NCBI GenBank assembly: GCA_021234155.1
Contig: JAJEKV010000016.1
Span: 21,395,863-21,459,862, forward strand
DNA length: 64,000 nucleotides
Source: Isoetes taiwanensis
Lineage: Eukaryota > Streptophyta > Lycopodiopsida > Isoetales > Isoetaceae
Direction of reading: 5' to 3'
Shown one piece after another: positions 24,687-34,300 of the stretch (positions are counted from its first letter, which is position 1; each line of letters begins with the position of its first letter). Below the pieces are notes generated by a model. That model saw only the letters and a list, made by a program, of their open reading frames with translations, did no database searches and was not told the origin of the DNA. A program made the translations under genes and the position numbers.

Positions 24687-24865
24687 CTAGTAATTTGATC
24701 TGAAACAGCTTTTTTCTGCTGTAAAAATCGTGTAGAATCTGTTTTCCTCTCTCTGTTCTCTTTCTGTGTCGCTGATGTTGTTCGTTAAATGTTTTTGATT
24801 AATGTTTTGTCTGCTGTCAACGTTCGTCAACAAAAAACAAACGATGTCCGTGATTTTTTTTTGCT

Positions 24866-24910
24866 CGCGTGGCATTTTCTATCCACGTCGGGAGGGGGGG
24901 AGGAGGGGGG
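24866..24910 (-). repeat. Right terminal inverted repeat of Merlin element
   Basis: Contains gcgtggcattttctatccacgt followed by a G-rich run, the reverse complement of the left TIR core. The outermost bases on both sides are C/G homopolymer-like, so exact ends are uncertain. Confidence 0.75.
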
Positions 24911-24949
24911 TCAGATAACGAAGGTGACCCAGAGACGCAACTAAGGGAA

Positions 24950-25090
24950 TTGGTATGCAAGCATGGATAGTGTTATCACCATATATTGGGCTGCGAAAAA
25001 TTGCGAGGCGAAAGGGAGGGAGGATCAATCTCATACACTGGGCTTCACCAAGCTTGGAAGCGGGGAGCATGGACCAAAAGGTCTATGAGA
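24950..25090 (+). pseudogene. Aspartic-protease 5' remnant
   Basis: Reads MQAWIVLSPYIGLRKIARR then KGGRINLIHWASPS, matching the start of the intact protease (MWVWLVLALCWAPKNCSA, KGGRIDLTHWASPS). After about 40 codons the similarity stops at the beginning of the second upstream block. This is a truncated tandem copy retaining the signal-peptide region only, with no catalytic part. Confidence 0.8.
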
Positions 25091-26600
25091 CACAACATAG
25101 AGAGAATACAAAAGAACTCTTAAAAGTTAGAAACATGTTGTTATGTGGAATGGAAAGAGCTTGGCAATTCCTGTGCAAGCAAGGGAAGCTGGCTACTGCC
25201 AGCAGCCGGAAGAGCTGTGGCTGTTGATAGTAGCCAACTTCCCCTACTACCACAGGAATTGCCGAGCTCTTCCACTCCACAATGCCAAGGAAAGACTCAA
25301 CATAGATGATCTGGCATGCCTCAGGTTTCTAGCTTCAGGGTTCAACTATGGATTTCAGTTATGGCTTTCAGGGAGTTCTTCACCTATGGCTTCCAGCGAG
25401 TTCTTCAGCGATGGCTTCTGTTTTTAGGTAACAGATCACTGGTTGCAACAGGTCACAGCAAGAATGCTTAGCGATTTATCATTCTTGATTAGAATGGTCG
25501 CCACATGGCAATTGTTCATTGGATAAGAATCAAGAATGTGAATCCACTTTCCTTGACATAATACAAATAGAGTTAGCAGTTAATGAAAAAGCGATGGTGG
25601 TGCATAAGCGGCACTGCCAAGAAAGTTCATACAAAATAAGTTACCTAATAATAAACATATTAAAGAATGTAACTAAAAATTTTCGGGGTGATGGTTCATG
25701 GCTAGTAATTAGTGACCAAATTGTATCAATTGGCATGCCTTGATTATTCTTTTTTTTCGAGATGATTAAATGCATCTTCATCATGATCATCTTTTGCATC
25801 TTAAAATTTAGAACACACATGTGGTTTGTCAACAAGGCTCTAGGATGTGTCTCTAGTTCATTATACTCATACCCATTAGTGTCCTACTTGTTGTTTGTTG
25901 TCTTGGGAGACCTCAATCTTTGAGCATGTCATCTTCTTTTATAAAGGAAAGGATCGATGTAAGAAAAGAAGGAAGATACATACAAGTTGTCACATGAAAG
26001 TACAGGATGAGCAAAACTACTTTTACTTCTGACATGTACTAATTCTTACATGTGCATTTTCTCGATGTATGTGCCATGGATTGATGTGTGCCAGGCTTCG
26101 AAATCCCCAGTAGCTCTAACCAGATACTTTGCCGGTAAGTGTCATGCTCCAAAGGATTTTGAATAGAAACACAAAATTATTTGCCGGATTTTGAAGGAAA
26201 CCCCACAATTTTCTACAATTTGTTTGCCGGCAAATAAAAATTCAAACCGGAAAATAAGGATGGGGGCCGGAAATTTAGGAGACTAACTCCTAGTTTTTCG
26301 ATGCCTGATGTGTGCCATCCTAGTGTAGGGCCGAGCGTTGGACAACTTTTCAAACCATGTCGGAAAAATTTTTGATATGCCCTCAAATAGTCGAATATTT
26401 CAGTTTCCCAATTAAAAATACAAATGGAAAGCGACCAAGAATTTTCCTACCATGTGCTAGCTCAACCAGAAAGCTAGCGCATCTAAGAATTTCACCGGAA
26501 AAAAACCTTTTGTGCCTAAGGGCTTACAAAACGCTGTAGGGGACATGCTACAAGCGACTAGGAACGTCAAAAGACATTACAATGTCAATTTCGTTCATTA
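25070..26600. repeat. Aspartic-protease upstream block, copy 2
   Basis: Diverged duplicate of 22256-23400 (shared phrases listed there). It carries an extra segment of about 440 bp at 25115-25555, absent from copy 1, which contains the hairpin at 25145-25280. The part at 26100-26560 holds several ccggaaa phrases. No separate gene was recognised in the block. Confidence 0.7.
25145..25280. repeat. 136-bp near-perfect hairpin (foldback)
   Basis: The left arm, 25145-25207, begins gtggaatggaaagagcttgg. The right arm, 25219-25280, ends ccgagctcttccactccac, its reverse complement with few mismatches. The pairing continues through aattcctgtg / cacaggaatt and ggctactgccagcagcc / ggctgttgatagtagcc. 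The loop is about 11 nt. Stem length and density of pairing fit a young plant miRNA precursor or a small foldback MITE. No known mature miRNA was recognised. ORFs through it are by-products. Confidence 0.7.
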
Positions 26601-26868
26601 AGGGTACGTACAATATCTTATCATCACGCATAAACATTGTAGGCGCATGACACGTGGTTTTCACTTTTTTAAGGTATAATTTTCCGGCAATTTGTTCCGG
26701 CCTGTTGAGGCGAGAAAGGAATGAATTTGTGACAGATCGGAAATTTTCTGAATGGGAAGCCGATATTGATGAGTTGGCAAACGGATGACAGGTGGTGACG
26801 TGGAAAGGGGGCAAGGCGAGGAGACGATATTAAAGGGCGAGAAAAAATGGGAAGAGGAAGCGGCAAAG

Positions 26869-28104
26869 ATGTGGGTATGGCTAGTGTTAGCACTATGTTG
26901 GGCGCCAAAAAATTGCTCAGCAAAAGGGGGAAGGATCGATCTGACGCACTGGGCTTCGCCAAGCTTCGGCAGCATCAACGACAAAATGCAAACAGCAGTC
27001 CAGCACAGCCATGCCAGGCTCCAGGCCATGGCCTCCGGATACCAGGCCCCCGTATCCCCCTTCGGCGGGGGATACCTGATGGAAATCAGAGTCGGAACTC
27101 CCCCTCAGTCCCTCCATGCCATCGCTGACACTGGAAGCGACCTTGTCTGGCTGAAAGCGGATCCCTGTATCCTTTGCGACCGCACCCCGGTATTCCACCC
27201 TTCCCAATCCTCGTCTTTTAGACCCCTTTCTTGCTCTTCTTCCCCTTGCCGCCTCTTCAACTCCTCCTCTTGTAACTCCCCACTTTCCGACTGTTCTTAT
27301 TCTTATTCCTACCTTTCCGGCCTCACTTCCGGCCGCCTCATTTCCGATTCTCTCGCGCTTTTCTCCTCCCATGACGTAAAAATTGCTTCTTCTTCTTCCG
27401 ATCGCTTGCCGAATTTTGTCTTTGGGAATTCCGGCTCCGACTTTGGATTTCTTTTTTTCCAAGGTGTTGTTGGCCTAGGCAAAGGCCCCCTCTCCCTCTC
27501 TTCCCAACTTGGTGCCACTGGTGCCAAATTTTCCTATTGCCTCGTCGACATGAAAAGCTCTTCATCCTCTAGCCCTCTTCTTTTTGGAGATGATGCAGTT
27601 ATGCATGGATCAAACGTGCAATCTACCCCAATCATCTCCAGCTCCATCTACCCTTCCTTTTATGTGGTTGGATTACATTCCCTAACTCTCAATGGCATCA
27701 TAATTGAGAATTCAGGCACCACAGTAATCGACTCCGGTACTACCCTCACTTACTTGCAAGAACCAACTTACTCTCGCGTAGTTGAAGCCTTCACAAGTTC
27801 TATTGATCTCCCTAAGACATGGAGTAGGTCTGGCCTCAAGCATTGCTACAACACGTTGGGTAAAAATGGTTACAAGGTCCCTACTATTTCTATCCAATTC
27901 AATGGTGCTATATTAACGCCCCCTTCAACCAATTATTTTGTGTCATTCGAACCTGACTCACATGTCTTGTGCTTAGCAATCTCATCCAGCCAAGGATTTG
28001 GTCTTAATGTTTTGGGGAATCTAATGCAACAGAATTATCAAATTCTATACGATCGACAAAACTCAATCTTGTCTTTTGCACCTACAAATTGTAAGAATCT
28101 TTAG
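26869..28104 (+). CDS. Nepenthesin-like aspartic protease (A1 family), secreted, single exon
   Basis: A 411-residue pepsin-fold protease. I chose the internal ATG at 26869 because it opens a signal peptide (MWVWLVLALCWAPKNCSA); the 28 codons upstream to 26785 are highly charged. First catalytic motif DTGSDLVW at D87, second DSGTTLTY at D288. Between them is a cysteine-rich insert (C100, C103, C122, C127, C135, C142), the plant nepenthesin-type signature. A typical C-terminus follows (VLGNLMQQNYQILYD, LSFAPTNC). It should cleave proteins in the secretory route, vacuole or apoplast; the substrate is unknown. No intron is needed. A 5' remnant lies upstream and a 3' remnant downstream, so this is the surviving member of a tandem array. 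Antisense ORFs over 26917-27565 are shadows of its serine-rich codons. Confidence 0.9.
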   Translation: MWVWLVLALCWAPKNCSAKGGRIDLTHWASPSFGSINDKMQTAVQHSHARLQAMASGYQAPVSPFGGGYLMEIRVGTPPQSLHAIADTGSDLVWLKADPCILCDRTPVFHPSQSSSFRPLSCSSSPCRLFNSSSCNSPLSDCSYSYSYLSGLTSGRLISDSLALFSSHDVKIASSSSDRLPNFVFGNSGSDFGFLFFQGVVGLGKGPLSLSSQLGATGAKFSYCLVDMKSSSSSSPLLFGDDAVMHGSNVQSTPIISSSIYPSFYVVGLHSLTLNGIIIENSGTTVIDSGTTLTYLQEPTYSRVVEAFTSSIDLPKTWSRSGLKHCYNTLGKNGYKVPTISIQFNGAILTPPSTNYFVSFEPDSHVLCLAISSSQGFGLNVLGNLMQQNYQILYDRQNSILSFAPTNCKNL

Positions 28105-28477
28105 CAATTGAAGTCCCTAGATGTTTGCTCAAGTTTGTAGTGAACATCTCATTGGACTGGCCGGTGTTACCTTAGGTGGGATGTATCCTAGGTCTAGTGG
28201 GGACAGAATATAAATGGCATATTGTAAGGCTTCATGCCATTCAAGAACATATTAATATGCCATTTGGAGTACAACTATTATGTAATGTCTTATCAACTTG
28301 TTTTTGCTATCTTTTGCAGATCGTTTACAGTATATATAACTGAGGAGGAGGAGAATTTTTGGACGCTTTTTTTTTTTTTTTTTTGGGGCTTTACATCGTT
28401 CTAGCTTTTGATTATTTCTTATAATATGTGGCTGTTGAAGTCATCTGGCCGTTGTTTTTGAAATGTCATATTGCTAT

Positions 28478-28990
28478 TGATATTCCTACAACATGGAGTA
28501 GGTTTCGTCTCAAGCATTGCTACAACACATTGGGTAAGATGGCTACAAGGTTCCTCCTCTTTCTATCCAATTCAGTGTTGGTATATTAACACCCCTCTTC
28601 AACCAATTATTTTGTGTCATTAGACCCAGACCCACACGTCATGTGCTTAACAATCTCATCCAGCCAAGGATTTGGTTTGCACGTTTAGGGGAATCTAATG
28701 CAACAAAATTATCAAATTTTGTATGACGAGAAAACTCAATCTTGCCTTTTGCACCTACAAATTGTAAGAACGTTTAGCAATTGGCATTAGATGTTTGTTC
28801 AAGTTCGTAGTAAACATCTCATTGAATTGGATGATGTTACCCTTGATGGCATGTATCCTACGTCTAGCTAGCGTGGACAAAAAATAAATGCCATGGTGTA
28901 AGGCTTTGCGCCATTCAAGATTGTATTGATATGCCATTTGGAGTATACCCATTATGTAGGGTTTACCATCTTGCTTTTGCTATCTTCTTT
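28478..28990 (+). pseudogene. Aspartic-protease 3' remnant
   Basis: Near-duplicate of the protease C-terminal coding region and 3' flank: acatggagtaggt / caagcattgctacaacac, aaccaattattttgtgtcat, ctcatccagccaaggatttgg, then aattgtaagaa and the 3' flank atgccatttggagta. Frameshifts and stops (for example tttaggggaatct where the gene reads GNLMQQ) destroy the frame. It corresponds to about 27808-28320 of the intact gene. The 150 bp between the two copies (28321-28477) hold only an 18-base T run. Confidence 0.85.
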
Positions 28991-29616
28991 TGTAATATGT
29001 TTTTGTTATCAATGAGCTCTAAAGACAAAACACTCTTGTACTATTGGAAATCTAAAGGAAAAAAGGAATCACAAGATGAGACAATTTGGTGGCTTGTAGG
29101 AATTTTTTCTAAAACCTTTCATGTATTTTTCTATAAGGATGATGCAAAATTTCCACTTGGAACTTCAAATATCCAAATTAGGAGATTTTCAGATAGGACC
29201 GAAACGTTTTCCCAACACTGGAACCTCCAACTAGATATTTTCTTTGATATTATATACTGATTTGATTTTGTCTTTGCCACCATTGTACTAGAGGAAATCT
29301 CGTTGAATTAGAGAGAGAAATGTTGCAGAAAGTGAGACAATTTGGTGACTTGTAGATGTTACAGAGTCGTGTGGAGGATTGAAGAGCCTATAAGGAGGCG
29401 GAAATGTGGTCAACATCGAAAGGGGGCCACGCTCTCGTTGCACTAGATTTGATTTGATATGATTTCCCAAATTCTATTTCTATATGATTGATGGGTGAAA
29501 AGCCATTTACACGGGAATTTGTTTGGCTATCTGTAAGTCGTGGCTGCGGATACAGAAAACGCTAGAATCCGGTTTAGAATACCTAAATACTTGCAAAAAA
29601 AATTTAGAAAACAAAG
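28991..29616. other. No gene recognised
   Basis: AT-rich spacer between the protease array and tRNA-Gly. A 109-aa plus ORF (28931-29260) overlaps the protease 3' remnant and has no recognised similarity. The phrase gagacaatttggtggcttgtagg at about 29079 recurs in altered form at 29336 (gagacaatttggtgacttgtaga). Confidence 0.45.
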
Positions 29617-29688
29617 TGCGTTTGCCGGGAGTCGAACCCGGGTCTATTGCTTGGAAGGCAATTATCCTAACCGTTGGACTACAAACGC
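29617..29688 (-). tRNA. tRNA-Gly (anticodon UCC)
   Basis: A complete 72-nt cloverleaf: acceptor GCGTTTG/CAAACGC plus discriminator A, D-arm GTCC/GGAT, anticodon arm ATTGC-CTTCCAA-GCAAT with anticodon TCC, and T-arm CCGGG-TTCGACT-CCCGG. A and B boxes are intact. A Pol III T-run follows on the minus strand within ten bases (plus 29605-29613). It decodes GGA codons in cytosolic translation. The CCA end is not encoded, as expected of a nuclear gene. No intron. Confidence 0.96.
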
Positions 29689-30309
29689 TGGGTTGTTGTA
29701 AATCCTTTTTAATTTCTTATTTAAAATTAAAAGTGGAAATTCCCAGCCCACAACCCTCGTATTCCCGGCCATTTCCCTGTGGCCAAAATTCATTTGAGCT
29801 TTGCTATTATCATTGTTGTATTTCTGCAGTCAGGTCTCAAGCAAGATTGATCGAAGGGGAGACAGTCAAGTTTGCATCTTTTTGTACTGGTTTATTAGCT
29901 CCTATGTAGTAGGATAAATTTATCAAGTACTTTCTCGTGAGGTTGATTATTGCATTATTTTGTACTGGTCTATTGAAATGTTTTGTGTTCTTATGTTGTA
30001 GGGTGGTTGATTACCACGGGTATATAGGGAGAGAAAAAAGATTTTAAAGCACGTTATCACAGTTCGTCATATATTATTTGGCGCTTGAAACTTATGCATT
30101 GGGGCTACAAATTTTATGCCTAGGCATCAATCTTCCCACATCCTGCTACAATGTACATTCAGATGATACCTTTAGGCATAAATGTACACTTGACAAAATT
30201 GTAATTGCAACTAGAAGGATATGCTCCAGAACAATGTGAACTGTGTGCCGGCTTTTAAAAATATACACCCAAAATTCATGGCTTGCTTATTGATGTAGAG
30301 ACTTCTCTT
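29689..30309. other. No gene recognised; probable CHLG 3' flank
   Basis: Lies between tRNA-Gly and the stop codon of CHLG. The part nearest 30309 should contain the CHLG 3' UTR on the minus strand; no single canonical poly(A) signal could be chosen with confidence. Confidence 0.45.
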
Positions 30310-31334
30310 CTAATGATTGCTTGCCAAAGCTGTTACGAGAAGTCCAAATACGAAGAAGGGTTGCGCGCTCGCCTAGAATCAACCACCATAAAAAAATGTC
30401 ACTATGCTCAAAGTATATGTAGAAATAGAATAATGCTCTGCAAAACACAATATGAATTCATACCTGGTATTTGACATCATACTTCAAGGGATCTTTCAAA
30501 AAGTATTGAAACTGGGATTACAGATATTAAATCTATCAGTTTCCATGGCTAGTCATCCCTCTTATTCACAGATAAAGACACAAAATACCTGAAAAAATAT
30601 CTGAGGAGCAATCAGTCCGAGCAGTATTAGGCCATAATACAGCTTGCCAGTTCCAATCAGATACCCTATAAGTCACATGCAGAAGAGTTAGGACACTTAG
30701 GAACAGAAATATCCACTATGTCAAGCAGTCAAGATGTCCAAATGGGACACAAGGGTGTTGGTCAAATATCATTCAAAGAAGTTTGCCAATGTCAGCCCTG
30801 GGACAGACTGAAAAGCTTAAGACCAATCCCTCAACCGCACTTCTACAAATATCAGATCTTATATCCATGTCATCATGACATGCACTCACATGCTAGCATA
30901 TATAGACAACAGCATGTGTTCATTGATCATACTGACTTTTTGGTTCAATCAGGTGGTTGATTAAGTCACAAGCAGGTAGTTACCACATTTAGGAACGGAA
31001 ATATTCCATTGTGGCAGTCAAGATATCCAAATGGAGACACAAGGGTATTGGTCAGATATCCTCCAAAGCAATTTGTCATTGTCGGCCCTGGGACAGACTG
31101 AAAATCTTAAGACGTCCAACTGCACTTCTTCTCAGATGACAAATATCAGATCTCAGGATTTGTGTATCCATGTCATCATGGCGTGCATTCACATGCTAGC
31201 ATATAGCTATCTAGTAATATGTATAGACAACAACATGTCTTCATTGCTCTGAATACACGCTAATTGTCAATGTAACACCGTTTAATTACAACAATAGCTT
31301 AATGATGCAAAATATGACTTAGTCAACATGGGAT

Positions 31335-31376
<42 letters not shown>

Positions 31377-34300
31377 AGAGAACGGGGTGTTTTTTATATT
31401 TATCAAAATAAGAAGTACAATGTTTCAAACATATAAAAGATTACTACAGGAGAAGCCTCAACATCTTCATCCTTTATGCGTAGAAACTTATTCTTTGCTC
31501 TGGTATTTGATATATACATGAAGGATGATAATCTCCCATTTGGAAACTGGGATAGACAAGAAGATATTGGAAAAATAGCTCCCAAGCTTTCTTTTTACAT
31601 ATAGAAGAACCAAAAATAAGATCTAGAACCACCGAACATAGAAGGAAGTACCATAATATGAAACAGGTTTAGTTTTTGCATTGTTGGGATGCAAAAATAA
31701 GTCACCCTAAGTAGGCTAGACCCACTAGCCCAGCCAGCCAAGACTCCTCCCAAAAGTCAAGGGTTTATGGTATAAAAGCTTCTTCCCGCACACGATGTCC
31801 CTAGCTCGGCCCCTAGACTGATCTCATTTCTCGTACTTAGATCCATTCTAATAATTCGAATTCCTCACAAAGACTTCATGATAAAAGGCGATTCTCGATC
31901 TTATCATGAATAATGAATCTTTCTTGCTAGTAAGAAAGAATGGGAAGAGTAAATGACGGAAGTAGCCAACAATTTTCCAAGTTTTGTAAAGAAAGAACAT
32001 GTGCCAAATTTTACATTGGGCCAAGAAGCGCCTTTGTTCAAGAACTCACAAGATTTCATTCCACCTTATAAGCTTCACAAGCAGGTATTTCGGTGTAATC
32101 TTTGCAAGATGCAGGAAAGATTATAATGCTAGGAGCATTAGAACGAAATACCACGTTAGTGGTTTACCTGAGATCAAGAAACCGCCCAGAAGATGCTTCA
32201 AAGGCCACAAATTCTTCAGCCGGTGATGAAAGATCCAGACCCAGAAAGATGTTTGCCCTGATCCCTGCTAGCCGCTGGCTCAATCCTAAGCAGCATATAG
32301 CTATGTGAAATTGCAGCAAAGGCCGGAAAGGTAGGAAGAAGGGGCCTCTAATTGCCAATGCCGCCGCCCTTTAAGGCGCCAAGAACTTCAACGGCCATTT
32401 TTTCAACATGGGATAATTTCATAAGGTGCAGAATGGAATTTTACCAATTCCTTCACATGTATCTAATGATGGGATGTTACCATCTAAGTCAGCCTACGAG
32501 AAATATGACTTAGTCAACATGGGATAATTTCGTAAGGTGCAGAATGGAATTTTACCAATTCCTTCACATGTATCTAATGATGGGATGTTACCATCTAAGT
32601 CAGCCTACGAGCCAATCCCAGACTTAAAATCTGGGAAAAGATAGTGCACGAGTCCTGAGAAACACCAATGAAAATATGGAACCAAACAAATCCTGAGCAC
32701 ATTGTGCACCTCACATAGTCTTTCTTTTTTGAGTACCTCGCCTTGCTCAATAAAATAATGTCCATAGAACAATCCAGTATATACTTGAACACAACTCTGA
32801 AAATGGAATCTTCATCCAACCAGTGAGTCGCATATGCACAATTAGCAACGTCCTGTTTCTAGGAATTTGAGCTTCAGCATATATTTGTGGAGCCAACAGG
32901 TTTGACTTGCATTTGTGGTCCCATGATAGTTCCTTAACAAATTTAGCCCACCCCCATGGTTTATGACTAGTACTTCAACACAAAAGAAAAAGTAGGCTAA
33001 CCTGCAACAGCAAGCTGAGTAATATCAATAGAGCCCGCACATATCCACTTTGCAGTATCTATGCCAAAAGCCACAGGCAATGACTGCAAAGGTAACACAA
33101 GAATAAAAGAGATTATTTTGAAACACATATGTAAAGTTAGCTAGAGGTAAGACTCCTTGATAAAGAGTAAGAACCTGAAGTCCCATTGCCCGATCTCCTT
33201 CAATACTTTTGAAATCGTTAATGATTGCAATCCCCAGCTGCACAATTAAACAGAAAAAGAGGTTAAACTTAAGTTTTACAATAGATGATAAGAAGCTTTG
33301 TTTCTTTCAAACAGGGATGATGATTACCCCAGCAGTGCTGTACAATAACGTCAAAATGACAACATCCCAAGAAAGAGTGCCAAACAGCGCTTGGCCAGAC
33401 CACCTGTTTCAATTCATTTCTAGGAAGTCAAAGGTAAATCTCCTGTAAACCCACTTTACCTTCGTTTTTTTACATCAGGCTGCCATTAATGTAAGGTGCT
33501 TAGAAAGATCAAGCATGCCAACAAAGTTAGAAGTAAATATTTTTGCATCAATGCATGTGTGCTCTTTCCGCATAAAGGCACAAAGGAGTGGCTTCCCATC
33601 CCTCATAGTAAATATGAGAGAGTTTTTGCACAAACACAGAAGATTGCACCAGCATGCAAGAATAAGCTGTAGATCAGAAAAATGGGATTACAATAAAGCT
33701 TTGGTGAATGATAGGCCTTATGCATCTCTAAGTGGATGATAGAATCATCTCTTCAAAATGCCTTTCTTTTTACAATTTGAACAAAATGAGGGTAGATGAA
33801 GACCAGAAGAAGTTGAGTTGCTGTCTGTCCCTACGAAGGAAAGGCATTTGCTTTAAATTAAGATTCTTATTGTATATGTCACACTTAACGAAAACTGCTA
33901 TCAGTATGTAAATGTGCGCATACTCAAGAATACGCTCGCAACCAAGCATCATTGTTCTCCAAAACACATTGACAGATCTAAACAGGCATCATGTAAAAAA
34001 TGGTCATACCATGGAAGAGATATGTAGCTTGAGCCTAATGCATAGTTGCCTATCCATCCACTTTGCTTCAGCTGCCCTTATAAAGACCAATGAAGTTGAA
34101 TTGACCCATTAATTGAGCAATATCATCCCGATTTCACCAACAACAAAGGAAAGAACAAAGGAAAGACGAAAGAATTTATTAATGTCTACCAGAAACTTTT
34201 AGGGTCTATGACCAAATAAATAGAACAATTCTTTATCATCAACATCCCAAAATGTAGCAATTAATTAAGAAACATAATACACAGTTATATGATCTGAACC

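Larger units (their letters stand above)
23465..24910 (+). mobile_element. Merlin-type (IS1016/ISXO2-related) DNA transposon
   Basis: An element of about 1.45 kb with imperfect terminal inverted repeats around an ISXO2-like transposase gene. Left end: C-rich run, then acgtggacaaaaatgccacgc. Right end, reverse complement: C-rich run, then acgtggatagaaaatgccacgc. Each repeat spans about 42-48 bp. Size, single intronless transposase gene and TIRs fit the Merlin superfamily. No clear 8-9 bp target-site duplication could be identified, perhaps because the ends are homopolymer-like. It lies in copy 1 of the duplicated protease locus, between the upstream block and the protease 5' remnant. Confidence 0.8.

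Noticed and set aside
26917-27462. 181-aa minus-strand ORF (and overlapping 72-75 aa ORFs)
   Set aside because: Antisense to the aspartic protease. The charged composition comes from reading its Ser/Pro-rich codons backwards.
31340-31375. Poly-T run as a simple microsatellite
   Set aside because: It sits exactly at one end of a segment flanked by a 17-bp direct repeat, so it is better read as the poly(A) tail of a minus-strand retro-insertion.
32595-32819. 74-aa minus ORF as the last CHLG exon
   Set aside because: It has no similarity to the chlorophyll synthase C-terminus. The true last three exons were found at 30310-30665.
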